Source: Lysobacterales bacterium (lineage in GTDB: Bacteria > Pseudomonadota > Gammaproteobacteria > Xanthomonadales > SZUA-36). From it: DNA of 35,931 nt. The position numbers were made by a program, and so were the translations under genes. Below the pieces are notes generated by a model. That model worked only from the letters and a program-made list of their open reading frames with translations, searched no databases and was not told where the DNA came from. The stretch lies in NCBI GenBank assembly GCA_009692275.1, contig SHZL01000002.1:1-35931 (forward strand), in the 5' to 3' direction. Every line of letters starts with the position of its first letter. Positions within the stretch are counted from its first letter, which is position 1. Positions 16,750 to 26,031 of this stretch are shown in pieces.

Positions 16750-19731
16750 ATGACAAATAACCGTAATCCTCTGTACCAGGCACTGCAGTACGCGCTGGTT
16801 CCTGGCGCAATGGCGAGCTTCGCTCTCGCCTCGTCAACTGTTTTCGCACAGGACAGTGGTGACGAAGAAAGTAGTACCCTTGAGCGTGTCCAGGTAACCG
16901 GTTCACGCCTCGTCCGCATGGACATCGAAGGCGCCAATCCGGTAACCGTATTGGATCGTGATGATATTGCCCGCACTGGCGTAACGGACCTCGGTAATCT
17001 GCTGCAGGACCTGCCGATGATGAGTGGCTCGCCCACTTCAACCCAGCGCAACAACGGTGGTAGCGGCCAGGTAGCCGTCGATATCCGTGGTATGGGTACC
17101 AACCGCACCCTGGTTCTGGTTAACGGCAACCGCCTGCCTTCGCTGTTCAACGACTTCTCGGTCATCCCGGTGGTCATGGTAGAGCGCATCGAAATTCTTA
17201 AGGATGGTGCTTCGGCCGTGTACGGCGCCGATGCCGTGGCTGGCGTGGTCAACATCATCACCCGCCGTGATTTCCAGGGCGCAGAAGTCCAAGGCCAGAT
17301 GGGCCAAAGCTTTGATTTGGGCGGCATGAACTACTCCACCAGTTTTATCACGGGTGGCAATTCAGATCGCGGAAATTTCGTGATCGGTGCGGAATACGTA
17401 CGGCAGGAATCTATCCTGCTGGCCAAGTACAAAGAAGACTTCTTAAAGACATCGGTTACGGTGTATGACCCGGTGGGTTTCCATGAGTTCGGATTCCAAG
17501 AAGGTCCGGGTGTTGATGGAGACGGCAATGGCATCGTTGACTGGATCACCTTGGGATCAAGCCGCCGTGCGAATGGCAGATTTACCATTGCCGGTATTGC
17601 TGGGTCCAAAACGATTTGTACGGATTCAGCAACGGGTGGCGCCTCGGTCACTGACTATGGCCCGGCCAATGGTGTTTGCGGTCCGGCTACGTATGATTAT
17701 GCACCCACCAACTACATGCAAACGCCCTACGAGCGCAGCAGTTTCTTCGGCCAGGCCGACTACGAGCTGTTTGACAATGTAACGGCCACCTTGGAAACGC
17801 GATTCGCCAACCGCAGTTCGTCCCAGCAACTGGCGCCCACACCCTACGACTCGCGTTTCGACCCGAGCTATGCCAGTGTCGTGCCTGGCGTGGTCGTGCC
17901 TGCTAATAACTACTACAACCCGTTCGGCGCCGACATAACCCAATGGCGCCGTCGCATGGTGGAAGACGGGCCTCGCCTGTTTGAGCAGATCGTCCATGAA
18001 TGGCAGATTATTGCCGGACTGACCGGTGATATCGGCGACTCCTGGACCTGGGATTTGAGCTACAACTACGGCCAGAATGACCGTTCCGACACAGATTATG
18101 GCCAGTACAGCGGTTCTCGTCTGGCCAAAGCCATGGGTCCCTCCTTTCTTGACCCGGCGACTGGCCGGGTAACCTGTGGCACGCCAGGTGCCCCGGATCC
18201 GGATACGGCTTGTGTTCCACTGAATATCTTCACCAACCCGGTCAGCAATCCCATTACCGAGGATATGCTGAACTACATAGGGGTTCCTTTGAATGATCGC
18301 TCCCAAAACGTTCGCCAGGTTACCAACCTGACGTTTATGGGTAACGCCTACGAACTGCCGGCCGGCCCCCTGGGCGTCGCCGCTGGTTTTGAGCGACGTT
18401 CAGAGGCTTACCAGTACATACCTGATTCCGGCAAGGCAACCGGGGCTGTGACCGGCAATGTCGGCATGGGCACCAAAGGGCAATATAACGTTGATTCCTT
18501 CTTCGGCGAAGTCAATGTTCCGCTGCTGTCAGGGGTCACGGGAGCTGAAATGCTGGAAATCGGTGTCAGTGCCCGTTACGACGATTTCTCAATTTTCCCC
18601 TCGTCCACGACCTGGCAGTTCGCGTTTCGCTGGAAACCGGTTAACGACCTGTTGATCCGGGCAACCGCGGGTAACGTGTACCGCGAGCCGAACGTCTCCG
18701 AGCTGTTTGGCGGTATTGGCGACAACTTCCCCACGACATCCGACCCATGTTCAGGCCAGGGTGGTACCCCGGGCTGTGAGGATGTTCCTGTCGGCTATGT
18801 GCAAAGCGACTCGCAGTCACGTACCCGCGCTGGCGGTAATATCAACATTACCCCGGAAGAGGGCGATACGTTCACTACCGGCTTGGCCTGGACTCCGGAA
18901 TTCGCGGACGGTTTCAGCATGACGCTCGACTATTGGAAGATCAAGATCGATGACGCCATCAACATTCCATCTGTCAACGTGGTGCTGGCGGGCTGCTACA
19001 ACGGAGCCGTGCCTGAATACTGCGACGATATCGTGCGATTTGGACCGGAGTCTCCGGATTACGGTGGACTGGATTACACGCTCACCCTGGTGCAAAAAGT
19101 GGGCCCCGAATCGGCTTCAGGTATTGACTGGCAGATGAACTACAGTAGGGATACCGACATTGGTCTGTGGGATTTCGGTTGGTATGGCACCTACAACCTC
19201 TCGCGTGAACAGCTTACCCTGAAGGATTTTGACGGTGATGGCCTGTACTCGGCTGAAATTGCCGACTCCGTGGGACAGTATGAACACCGGTCACTGGGCG
19301 GGTCAGCGTCCTATCCCGAGTGGCGCTGGATGTTCAATACGGACTGGTCCCTGGGTGACTGGGGTGTGAGCCTGAGTATTGAATTCATCGACGGCGTAAC
19401 CGAATGTGGCAGCCCCAATGCGGATGCGACATACCTCACTATGTATTGCCCGGACGATCCGCAGATCGTGAGCATCGACCCGGCTGATACCTACCAGAAA
19501 ATTCCGCTTATCGACCGTGCCTGGATCAATACCACCAAGGACAAGTACTACGTTGACCTCGTGGGTCATTACACGGTGCCGGTTTGGGGTACGGAGAGTT
19601 CGGCAGTTATCACCAACCTGTTTGACGTAGCTCTGCCGTTCCTGAACTACGGCTTCAACGCCACGACGGACTCAGACACCTATCGTGCTTTTGGACGGTC
19701 CTGGTTCCTCAACGTGACTCACAGCTTCTGA
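16750..19731 (+). CDS. TonB-dependent outer-membrane receptor
   Basis: Signal peptide, TonB-box-like ERVQVTGSRL, plug domain (ILKDGASAVYGADAVAGVVNIITRRDF), C-terminal beta-barrel ending ...FGRSWFLNVTHSF. Confidence 0.95.
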   Translation: MTNNRNPLYQALQYALVPGAMASFALASSTVFAQDSGDEESSTLERVQVTGSRLVRMDIEGANPVTVLDRDDIARTGVTDLGNLLQDLPMMSGSPTSTQRNNGGSGQVAVDIRGMGTNRTLVLVNGNRLPSLFNDFSVIPVVMVERIEILKDGASAVYGADAVAGVVNIITRRDFQGAEVQGQMGQSFDLGGMNYSTSFITGGNSDRGNFVIGAEYVRQESILLAKYKEDFLKTSVTVYDPVGFHEFGFQEGPGVDGDGNGIVDWITLGSSRRANGRFTIAGIAGSKTICTDSATGGASVTDYGPANGVCGPATYDYAPTNYMQTPYERSSFFGQADYELFDNVTATLETRFANRSSSQQLAPTPYDSRFDPSYASVVPGVVVPANNYYNPFGADITQWRRRMVEDGPRLFEQIVHEWQIIAGLTGDIGDSWTWDLSYNYGQNDRSDTDYGQYSGSRLAKAMGPSFLDPATGRVTCGTPGAPDPDTACVPLNIFTNPVSNPITEDMLNYIGVPLNDRSQNVRQVTNLTFMGNAYELPAGPLGVAAGFERRSEAYQYIPDSGKATGAVTGNVGMGTKGQYNVDSFFGEVNVPLLSGVTGAEMLEIGVSARYDDFSIFPSSTTWQFAFRWKPVNDLLIRATAGNVYREPNVSELFGGIGDNFPTTSDPCSGQGGTPGCEDVPVGYVQSDSQSRTRAGGNINITPEEGDTFTTGLAWTPEFADGFSMTLDYWKIKIDDAINIPSVNVVLAGCYNGAVPEYCDDIVRFGPESPDYGGLDYTLTLVQKVGPESASGIDWQMNYSRDTDIGLWDFGWYGTYNLSREQLTLKDFDGDGLYSAEIADSVGQYEHRSLGGSASYPEWRWMFNTDWSLGDWGVSLSIEFIDGVTECGSPNADATYLTMYCPDDPQIVSIDPADTYQKIPLIDRAWINTTKDKYYVDLVGHYTVPVWGTESSAVITNLFDVALPFLNYGFNATTDSDTYRAFGRSWFLNVTHSF

Positions 19732-19753
19732 TGTATTTGGGCTGAAGAAAGAC

Positions 19754-19787
19754 AAAAAAGGCCCCGCCGTTGTGCGGGGCCTTTTTT
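19754..19787 (+). terminator. Rho-independent terminator downstream of the TonB-dependent receptor
   Basis: AAAAAAGGCCCCGC-CGTTGT-GCGGGGCCTTTTTTT perfect stem with poly-T; A-tract makes it potentially bidirectional. Confidence 0.93.
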
Positions 19788-19805
19788 TGGTGTGCCTTAA
19801 CACCC

Positions 19806-21284
19806 TCAAGCGCGATACAAGGAATGCTCCCGCAAGGTGGTGCGCATTAGCCACTTTTGGCCGAGCTGTACAGGGCAGCCGTGATGCAGTGATTGAGCAT
19901 CCGGTGTGCCTGCAGGTGTAACGTTAAAGTGCAGGGTTGCCATCCCGGTTTCATACACGACGGACAGCCCGGAATGGTCATACACCGTTTCACCACCGGC
20001 TTCAGGCGCCTGTAGGCACAGCAGGAATGTGACCAGGCGCTGTCCGCTGAAATCCTTCAGCACCTTGCGGTTACGTTCAATTTGCTCCTGGCTGAAAAAG
20101 TCCACATGGGAGTGGTATTCCTCGCCCGGTTCATAGGCAATGATGGAACAGGGTTCAATCGTGTCCACGGTGTGTGCGCAATGCTGCGCAATGCGGCGCT
20201 CCACCGTGCGCACGACAGCATCCGAAACCAGGGCCCCCAGCGGGCATCCGCGGCCCGTGAATTGCGAGTTCTCAGTCAGCCCGGCGAGTGTCTTGCCGGT
20301 GTACTGCTCCGGTTGGGCCAGCGCTCCCCTGGCCACGTAGATCAGGTGGGCACATTCCTCCCGGGTCGCAAAGTTTCGACATATGGTTACCCGTGGGCTT
20401 TGCGCCAGTTGTTCCCAGCGCAGCGCTGGAGATGCAACAGCAGCTTGTGCGCCAGCCTTTACGGTCAGTCGCCCCAGCCCATCCAGGTGAATCCCGGGAT
20501 GACCCAGGGAGGCAAAATGAGATTCCACCCTGGGGATGATGGGTTTACGCGAGAAGTCTATGGTGATTCCTTCTTGCAGGAGTTGCTGCAACAGGGGCCT
20601 GGCAGCAGCATGATTCTGCTTTAACGCGGCGTACCAGGTTGACGCGGATTGGCCACATTCGCTGTCTGGCGCCAGTGCGTCGGCCGCGTGCAAAGCATCA
20701 GGATAGCCCGCGTCATTGGCACGGAGCAGCAGGGCGCGGGCAAATCCCGCATCACGAGTCACACCTGCTCCCAAGGCAAAGCGCAAGCCCAGCGAGTAGT
20801 AGGCGGGTGGATAAGCCAGGGTGCAGGCTCGGGCAAATGCGCTCGCGGCTTCAGTTTCTGTATGGTCCTCGCCATACAGGTAAGCCACATCCCATGCGGC
20901 GCGTTGGAAACCAACATCCGCCAGGCCTTGCAGCAGGGTAATGGCTTTGGCGCGGGAATAAGGCACACCCAGTCCGCGCAGATGCAGGTTTGCCAGCCGA
21001 TCAATGGCGGGCGCAACTCCGGCGCTTGCTGCGCGTTCCAGCCAGCGGGCGGCTTCGGCATGGGCGCCGGGCAGTGCTGTGGCCTGGATGTAATAAACCC
21101 CCAACAGCCACTGGGCTGCGGCACCATGGGATCCCTCAGCAAGCCCCAGCAGTATGTTCAGCCCCCGCTGGCACTGGTCCGAATCTGCCGGGAATTCAAT
21201 TAAGTGGTTCGCCAACTCCATGCGGGCATGGCTATTCCCGCTGAGCGCGGCCCGTTCGAGTGCTGCTAAATCGGCCCCGGGCAT
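19806..21284 (-). CDS. Sel1-repeat + prolyl-4-hydroxylase-type 2OG-Fe(II) oxygenase
   Basis: Sel1-like repeats (AARWLERAASAGVAPAIDRLANLHLRGLGVPYSRAKAITLLQGLADVG) then a P4Hc domain with HxD (YHSHVDFF), distal His (SLHHGCPV) and KWLMRTTLRE. Confidence 0.88.
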   Translation of the reverse strand: MPGADLAALERAALSGNSHARMELANHLIEFPADSDQCQRGLNILLGLAEGSHGAAAQWLLGVYYIQATALPGAHAEAARWLERAASAGVAPAIDRLANLHLRGLGVPYSRAKAITLLQGLADVGFQRAAWDVAYLYGEDHTETEAASAFARACTLAYPPAYYSLGLRFALGAGVTRDAGFARALLLRANDAGYPDALHAADALAPDSECGQSASTWYAALKQNHAAARPLLQQLLQEGITIDFSRKPIIPRVESHFASLGHPGIHLDGLGRLTVKAGAQAAVASPALRWEQLAQSPRVTICRNFATREECAHLIYVARGALAQPEQYTGKTLAGLTENSQFTGRGCPLGALVSDAVVRTVERRIAQHCAHTVDTIEPCSIIAYEPGEEYHSHVDFFSQEQIERNRKVLKDFSGQRLVTFLLCLQAPEAGGETVYDHSGLSVVYETGMATLHFNVTPAGTPDAQSLHHGCPVQLGQKWLMRTTLREHSLYRA

Positions 21285-21510
21285 AAAAGTCGATAGTTCC
21301 CTTGTCCGCGATTGCGCGATGAGTGTTTCAAGAATATCTGCTTGGTGTGGCAGTATACCTGAAAGAAATAGGCTCCCGTCCGGTGCAAAGCCCTGGTGGA
21401 ATTGAGGGAAGAAAGAAGGGCTATACTATGGGCATCCCCTGAACCGGGCAGCCCCGGAACGGGACTGGAAACAGCAAACGGTCTTTAACGCAGCAGCAGT
21501 CTCGATCTGA

Positions 21511-22476
21511 ATGAAACTTCCACGTGAATTTATCCAGCTTCTGCTTACTTTTGATGCAGAAAGAATGGCGGATGAAGTTCGGGCTTTGCCCGAAAGCGCC
21601 TGGCAGGCGCACCCTACGGGTTACCCGGGAAATCGTGCCGTGCCCCTGGTATCCGTGCGGGGAGAACAAAATGACCTTTTTGCCGGGCCTATGGCCGCCA
21701 CTTCCTGGCTGAAGCAGTCACCCTACCTGTGGCAGGTGCTGGCAAGCTTCCAGACCGTGTTCGGGCGCTCGAGGCTGATGGGGCTTGCCGGTGGCAGCGA
21801 GGTTCCCATTCACAGCGACGTTAACTACCACTGGTATTCACGGGTCCGAATCCACATACCCGTGATTACCTTCCCTGAGGTAAGGTTTTATTGTCATGAC
21901 CAGTCCGTTCACATGGCCGCTGGCGAGGCGTGGGTTTTTGACAATTGGAAAATGCATCGCGTAGTTAATCCGACGGAGCATTTCAGAGTGCACCTGGTGG
22001 CTGATACCGTTGGCTCGTCGCTGTTCTGGAACATGATCCAGGAATCACTGGACAGCAAGAGCCATGAGCTGACCAGGCGATTGCTTGCGTTCAACCCTGA
22101 TGCAGCGCCCAAGCTCAAATTGGAACGAATCAATGTCATGGACGTGATGCACCCGGTTGAAATGGAAGTGCTTGCGGAAGACTTGTTGGCCGATCTGCTT
22201 GCGTCAACTGCTGAAAACAACACAGCCGAGGCAGTGCAGCGATTTGTCGCTTCAGTGCGCGGACTTTACCAGGACTGGAAATGCCTGTGGGCCATGTTTG
22301 GCGCCGATGCAGCTGGCTGGCCACTATATGAACGGCGGCGTAATCGAACACTGCGGGAACTCTACTCGATCAAAACTCCGCTGGTGCTGCACAGCACGGG
22401 CGTCGCTGCAACGCCTGCAATGAAAGCCCGGGTGCTTGGGTCTTGCTTGAGCACGCCTCTTCCTGAAACGATTTGA
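21511..22476 (+). CDS. Aspartyl/asparaginyl beta-hydroxylase-family protein
   Basis: GSEVPIHSDVNYHWYSRVRIHIPV...MAAGEAWVFDNWKMHRVVNPTEHFRVHLVADTVG matches the Asp/Asn beta-hydroxylase (PF05118-type) pattern. Confidence 0.85.
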   Translation: MKLPREFIQLLLTFDAERMADEVRALPESAWQAHPTGYPGNRAVPLVSVRGEQNDLFAGPMAATSWLKQSPYLWQVLASFQTVFGRSRLMGLAGGSEVPIHSDVNYHWYSRVRIHIPVITFPEVRFYCHDQSVHMAAGEAWVFDNWKMHRVVNPTEHFRVHLVADTVGSSLFWNMIQESLDSKSHELTRRLLAFNPDAAPKLKLERINVMDVMHPVEMEVLAEDLLADLLASTAENNTAEAVQRFVASVRGLYQDWKCLWAMFGADAAGWPLYERRRNRTLRELYSIKTPLVLHSTGVAATPAMKARVLGSCLSTPLPETI

Positions 22477-23249
22477 ACTCCCAGGCAAAGATTCGCATTG
22501 TCCACCACATGGCGCGTACCGGTGGCACGGTGATCTGCCGCTGCCTGGCCTCAATGAAGAGCGTGGTACTGCTGAGCGAAATTCATCCCCTGGGCACACA
22601 AACGTTCAACCCGGTGCACCAGGCACACGCGTGGTACGGCTTGCTCAACAAGGAGGATCTGGATTCCGCTCGCAGCGGCCGCCTGAGCTTTCTCGAAACC
22701 ATTGAACTCATCTCACGACGCTGCAGCGAACAAAACAGGATCCTGGTGTTGCGCGACTGGAGTCACCTGGATTACACCGGTGTACCGTTTACCCAACCAG
22801 GCTACCGTTCCCTGCTGGCCGAAAAGCTTCAAGCCTCTTTTGCATTGGTTCGATACTCCACGGTACGCCATCCCCTGGACCAGTGGCTGAGCGTGGCGCA
22901 GCAACCGGTATTCCGGGAGAGGTTGGGGCCAGCGCGGTTCCTGCGGGGCGCCAGCCGCTTTGCCGAAGCTGCGGTGCGGACAGGATTTATGCGATTTGAG
23001 GATTTTACCCGCGACAATGATACGGCCCTGCGACAACTGTGTGCCGGGCTGGAACTTGAGTTCGACTCCGGATACCGGGAAAAATGGCCGGCTTACACCC
23101 GTGTTACCGGCGATGTACTGCCGGGGCGCGGCAGCGGCGCCCACATCACACCCTTGCCGCGCCAGGCTATGGATGAAAATGACAGGCGCAGGTTTTGCTC
23201 GCTGCCGCAGTACCAGGCCATCATCAACAAGCTCGGCTATGGCGAGTGA
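22473..23249 (+). CDS. Sulfotransferase-like P-loop protein
   Basis: N-term HHMARTGGTVICRCLASM resembles a sulfotransferase 5'-PSB loop; later STVRHPLDQWLSV resembles the 3'-PB region. TTG start overlaps the upstream stop (TTGA). Confidence 0.68.
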   Translation: MNSQAKIRIVHHMARTGGTVICRCLASMKSVVLLSEIHPLGTQTFNPVHQAHAWYGLLNKEDLDSARSGRLSFLETIELISRRCSEQNRILVLRDWSHLDYTGVPFTQPGYRSLLAEKLQASFALVRYSTVRHPLDQWLSVAQQPVFRERLGPARFLRGASRFAEAAVRTGFMRFEDFTRDNDTALRQLCAGLELEFDSGYREKWPAYTRVTGDVLPGRGSGAHITPLPRQAMDENDRRRFCSLPQYQAIINKLGYGE

Positions 23250-23324
23250 AGTCTTTGGAATTTCCCTGAGCATGGGTGGTGGCAGGTATAATTGCTGCGA
23301 TGCAGGTTCATGGCAGATTGTGTG

Positions 23325-23918
23325 ATGGAAGATTTTTTTGGCATCTATGACAAGGCTCTGAACGCCGAACTATGCCAGGATATTGTGCAGCGCTTTGAAA
23401 ATGACCCGCGCAAGTCTCGTGGAAAAGTGGGTGAGGGTCGCTATCGTCCGGATTTCAAAGGCACGATGGAAATTGATCTTGCCGACATCCGCCATGGCTG
23501 GGAGGACGTGATCAACACCGTCAACCAGAGCCTGATGTTCTATTTACGGCAATACATGAAAAAATGGACTGAGGCGTTCAAATCGGTCGAAGTGCACCAC
23601 GAGGGGTTTCGCGTAACCCGTTACAATCCCGGCGAGCAATTTGATTGGCATTCGGACAACATCGGTGGCACCTACACCCGGGTGATGACGGCGATGTGGT
23701 ATTTGAACACGGTGGAAGAAGGCGGCGAGACGGATTACAAATGGATGGGGCGGGCAATCAAGCCGCTGGAAGGCCGGCTGATAATTTGCCCGGTGGGTTG
23801 GCCCTATTTTAATCGTGACAATCCACCCGTTTCAGGCCCCAAATACACCATCATCACCCAGTTGCATCAACAGCGCCGGGTGCAGAAGCCCGTAAGCTCT
23901 TCAAGCACTGCCGTTTAA
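23325..23918 (+). CDS. 2OG-Fe(II) oxygenase-family protein (distal His apparently substituted)
   Basis: VTRYNPGEQFDWHSDNIGG...RVMTAMWYLNTVEEGGETDY...GRLIICPVGWPYFNRDNPPVSGPKYTIITQL. HxD present. Track start is 23292; ATG at 23325 (MEDFFGIYDKAL) is the more plausible start. Confidence 0.83.
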   Translation: MEDFFGIYDKALNAELCQDIVQRFENDPRKSRGKVGEGRYRPDFKGTMEIDLADIRHGWEDVINTVNQSLMFYLRQYMKKWTEAFKSVEVHHEGFRVTRYNPGEQFDWHSDNIGGTYTRVMTAMWYLNTVEEGGETDYKWMGRAIKPLEGRLIICPVGWPYFNRDNPPVSGPKYTIITQLHQQRRVQKPVSSSSTAV

Positions 23919-23968
23919 AGCGCGGCAGATAAGCAGGTCCCGGTGAATTACGTAACGGAGCGAGACCT

Positions 23969-25003
23969 GTGATCGATCTCACCTCGCCGGACTGGTTACT
24001 TGCGGGCTTCGACCAAGGGCGGGAACTGTTCCAGTTCGCCCGGGTTTCACGCCAGACCTACCGCGATTCATCCTTCCTGGATCATCGCATCAAACCGATG
24101 CCGGAACGCGTGACAACGGCCACCGGCAGTGAGGTCGATTTGACCCTCGGCAAACTGGCTGGCCGCCGGGCGGCCTATGTTTTTCACACGGCTTTTTGTG
24201 CTTCCACCCTGTTGGCTCTCTGCCTTGATCACCCGGGCCGGGCGCTGGTTTTGCGGGAACCCAAGGTACTTGCACGCCTTGGTGCGTTGCAACGGGACAC
24301 ACCCTCTGCTGGTTCAGTGCAGATGGGGCGACTGAAACAGCGTGTTTTCGGATTGCTGGACCGCAGCTACGAGGGGGAGGTCGTGGTCATCAAGCCGTCG
24401 AATTTCGCCAATTCGCTGGTGCAGGACGTGCTGGATGAAAGGTCCGGTGCTGGCGCGCAACACCAATGCCTTTTGCTAAGCAATGGTTTGCGCAACCTGA
24501 TCATTTCAATACTCAAGAATGAGCCCGAGGCGCGGGAACGAATGCCCGTGTTCCTGGAGGCCCTGCTCAGGGACAGCGATTACCTTGAGCGCGCCGGCCT
24601 GCCTCCATTGGAATCTCTGGACTTGCTGCAGCAAAGCACAGTGTTCTGGCACTGCCAGCGGCATTTCTTCCAATGCATCAAGAGTCCGTCCGGCAGCCGG
24701 CAAGTGCTGCCGGTAAGCATGGAGACATTTTTACTCCGGCCTTTAGACACGCTGCTTGCGATCAATGAGTTTCTGCAACTCGGTTTGAGCGAAGCGCTCT
24801 TGAATGAAGTTGTAGTACGGGGCGCATTCCGTCAGCACTCCAAGACCGGCGCGGGGTATGGCCCGGAGCAGCAACATTTGGAAGCGCAAGCCATTGCACA
24901 ACGGCATGATGCTGAAATTCGCCGCACCATGAAATGGGCCACACTTTTGTTGCGCGCCATGCCCGTTGAACCGTTTTCGGACGACGAAGAAGGATTCGCC
25001 TGA
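23969..25003 (+). CDS. Sulfotransferase-like protein (divergent)
   Basis: AAYVFHTAFCASTLLALCLDHPGRALVLREPKVLARL resembles the 5'-PSB region of a sulfotransferase-like family (HTxFCxSTLLA...LREP). Confidence 0.58.
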   Translation: MIDLTSPDWLLAGFDQGRELFQFARVSRQTYRDSSFLDHRIKPMPERVTTATGSEVDLTLGKLAGRRAAYVFHTAFCASTLLALCLDHPGRALVLREPKVLARLGALQRDTPSAGSVQMGRLKQRVFGLLDRSYEGEVVVIKPSNFANSLVQDVLDERSGAGAQHQCLLLSNGLRNLIISILKNEPEARERMPVFLEALLRDSDYLERAGLPPLESLDLLQQSTVFWHCQRHFFQCIKSPSGSRQVLPVSMETFLLRPLDTLLAINEFLQLGLSEALLNEVVVRGAFRQHSKTGAGYGPEQQHLEAQAIAQRHDAEIRRTMKWATLLLRAMPVEPFSDDEEGFA

Positions 25004-25008
25004 GCCTG

Positions 25009-25029
25009 TAAAAATTGCCCTTTCAGGGC
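25009..25029 (-). terminator. Intrinsic terminator-like hairpin overlapping the stop codon of the downstream minus-strand gene
   Basis: On the minus strand: GCCCT-GAA-AGGGC followed by AATTTTTA; the TGA stop (25025-25023) sits within the stem/loop. Confidence 0.6.
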
Positions 25030-25721
25030 TGGTCCTGCCATCTGAAACTGCAGTTCGCCGCCACGGTGATGCGCGCAGACGTGCCAAAATAGGGCGTCAC
25101 TTCATGTTGCACGAATGAAGGGAACACCAGCAGGTCGCCCGGCCTCATTTCGTAGTTTATGGAGCCAACATGGTGGGGTTTTTTCCAGTTCTCGTTCCCC
25201 GGATCACGGTACATGTTGGCATTGGTCCTGGGATCCTTGAAATTGAGCACTCCGCCTTTGGGCATAGCAGCGGCTTGCTCGCCGGGATCTACCATGTATA
25301 CCGCCGACCAGGAAGCATTGGGATGCGTATGGCTGGAAATGTACCCGCCAAAATGCGTGAGGTGATACCAGGCATCCGTTATGACCTTCAGTCGGTCGCA
25401 CTCCTCGATTGAGTACCCGTTGGTTGCAGTGACCGCATGCACGATGCCGTGCAGGAAAAACATCTTCAATTCCTGTATGGCCCGGTTCGGGTCTTTGAAC
25501 AAATCGAACGAGCTTTCGAATATCCGCACCTGGTTGCTGGGGATGTACTCCGGGTTGCGGTACTTCTCCCCTTCTGACTCCTGCGCAAGAATGAATTTTT
25601 TCAGCTCAGTGTTGAGCAGACCCGGCTGCGGATAACGCGACGAAAATACCGGTGTGGAAAAGTCTCCCCAACCAGTAATTTCGGGTTTTGCTGACGGGTT
25701 TGATGCTGGCGGGTTCGACAT
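25023..25721 (-). CDS. Putative 2OG-Fe(II) oxygenase, TIGR02466-like
   Basis: AWYHLTHFGGYISSHTHPNASWSAVYMVDPGEQ...GVLNFKDPR...MRPGDLLVFPSFVQHEVTPYFGTSARITVAANCSF. Confidence 0.83.
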   Translation of the reverse strand: MSNPPASNPSAKPEITGWGDFSTPVFSSRYPQPGLLNTELKKFILAQESEGEKYRNPEYIPSNQVRIFESSFDLFKDPNRAIQELKMFFLHGIVHAVTATNGYSIEECDRLKVITDAWYHLTHFGGYISSHTHPNASWSAVYMVDPGEQAAAMPKGGVLNFKDPRTNANMYRDPGNENWKKPHHVGSINYEMRPGDLLVFPSFVQHEVTPYFGTSARITVAANCSFRWQDQP

Positions 25722-26031
25722 CCAGTCACATGCTCCTCTGCCTGGTCAAACTTTCAAGGCTATGCAGCCAACTGTCAAGCACTGATTGCGGCCATTCTTA
25801 ACTTCCCGGCCTGGAATGGAACCTGCAGTCGCGGTCGAAGCCGGCCGCAGGCGACCGGTCAGCGTTGCACAAACCGGACGAAGCTTGTACATTTGGACTG
25901 AGGCCGCCGCGCGCCTTTGCACCTGTAGTACACATGACAGGATTTATTAAATGCCAGTGCGGTGGCCAGCCTGACCGGGGCTTTGTAACAAAGTCTTATG
26001 CCGGTTGGCGCCTGCACAAGGGGGGACCCAA

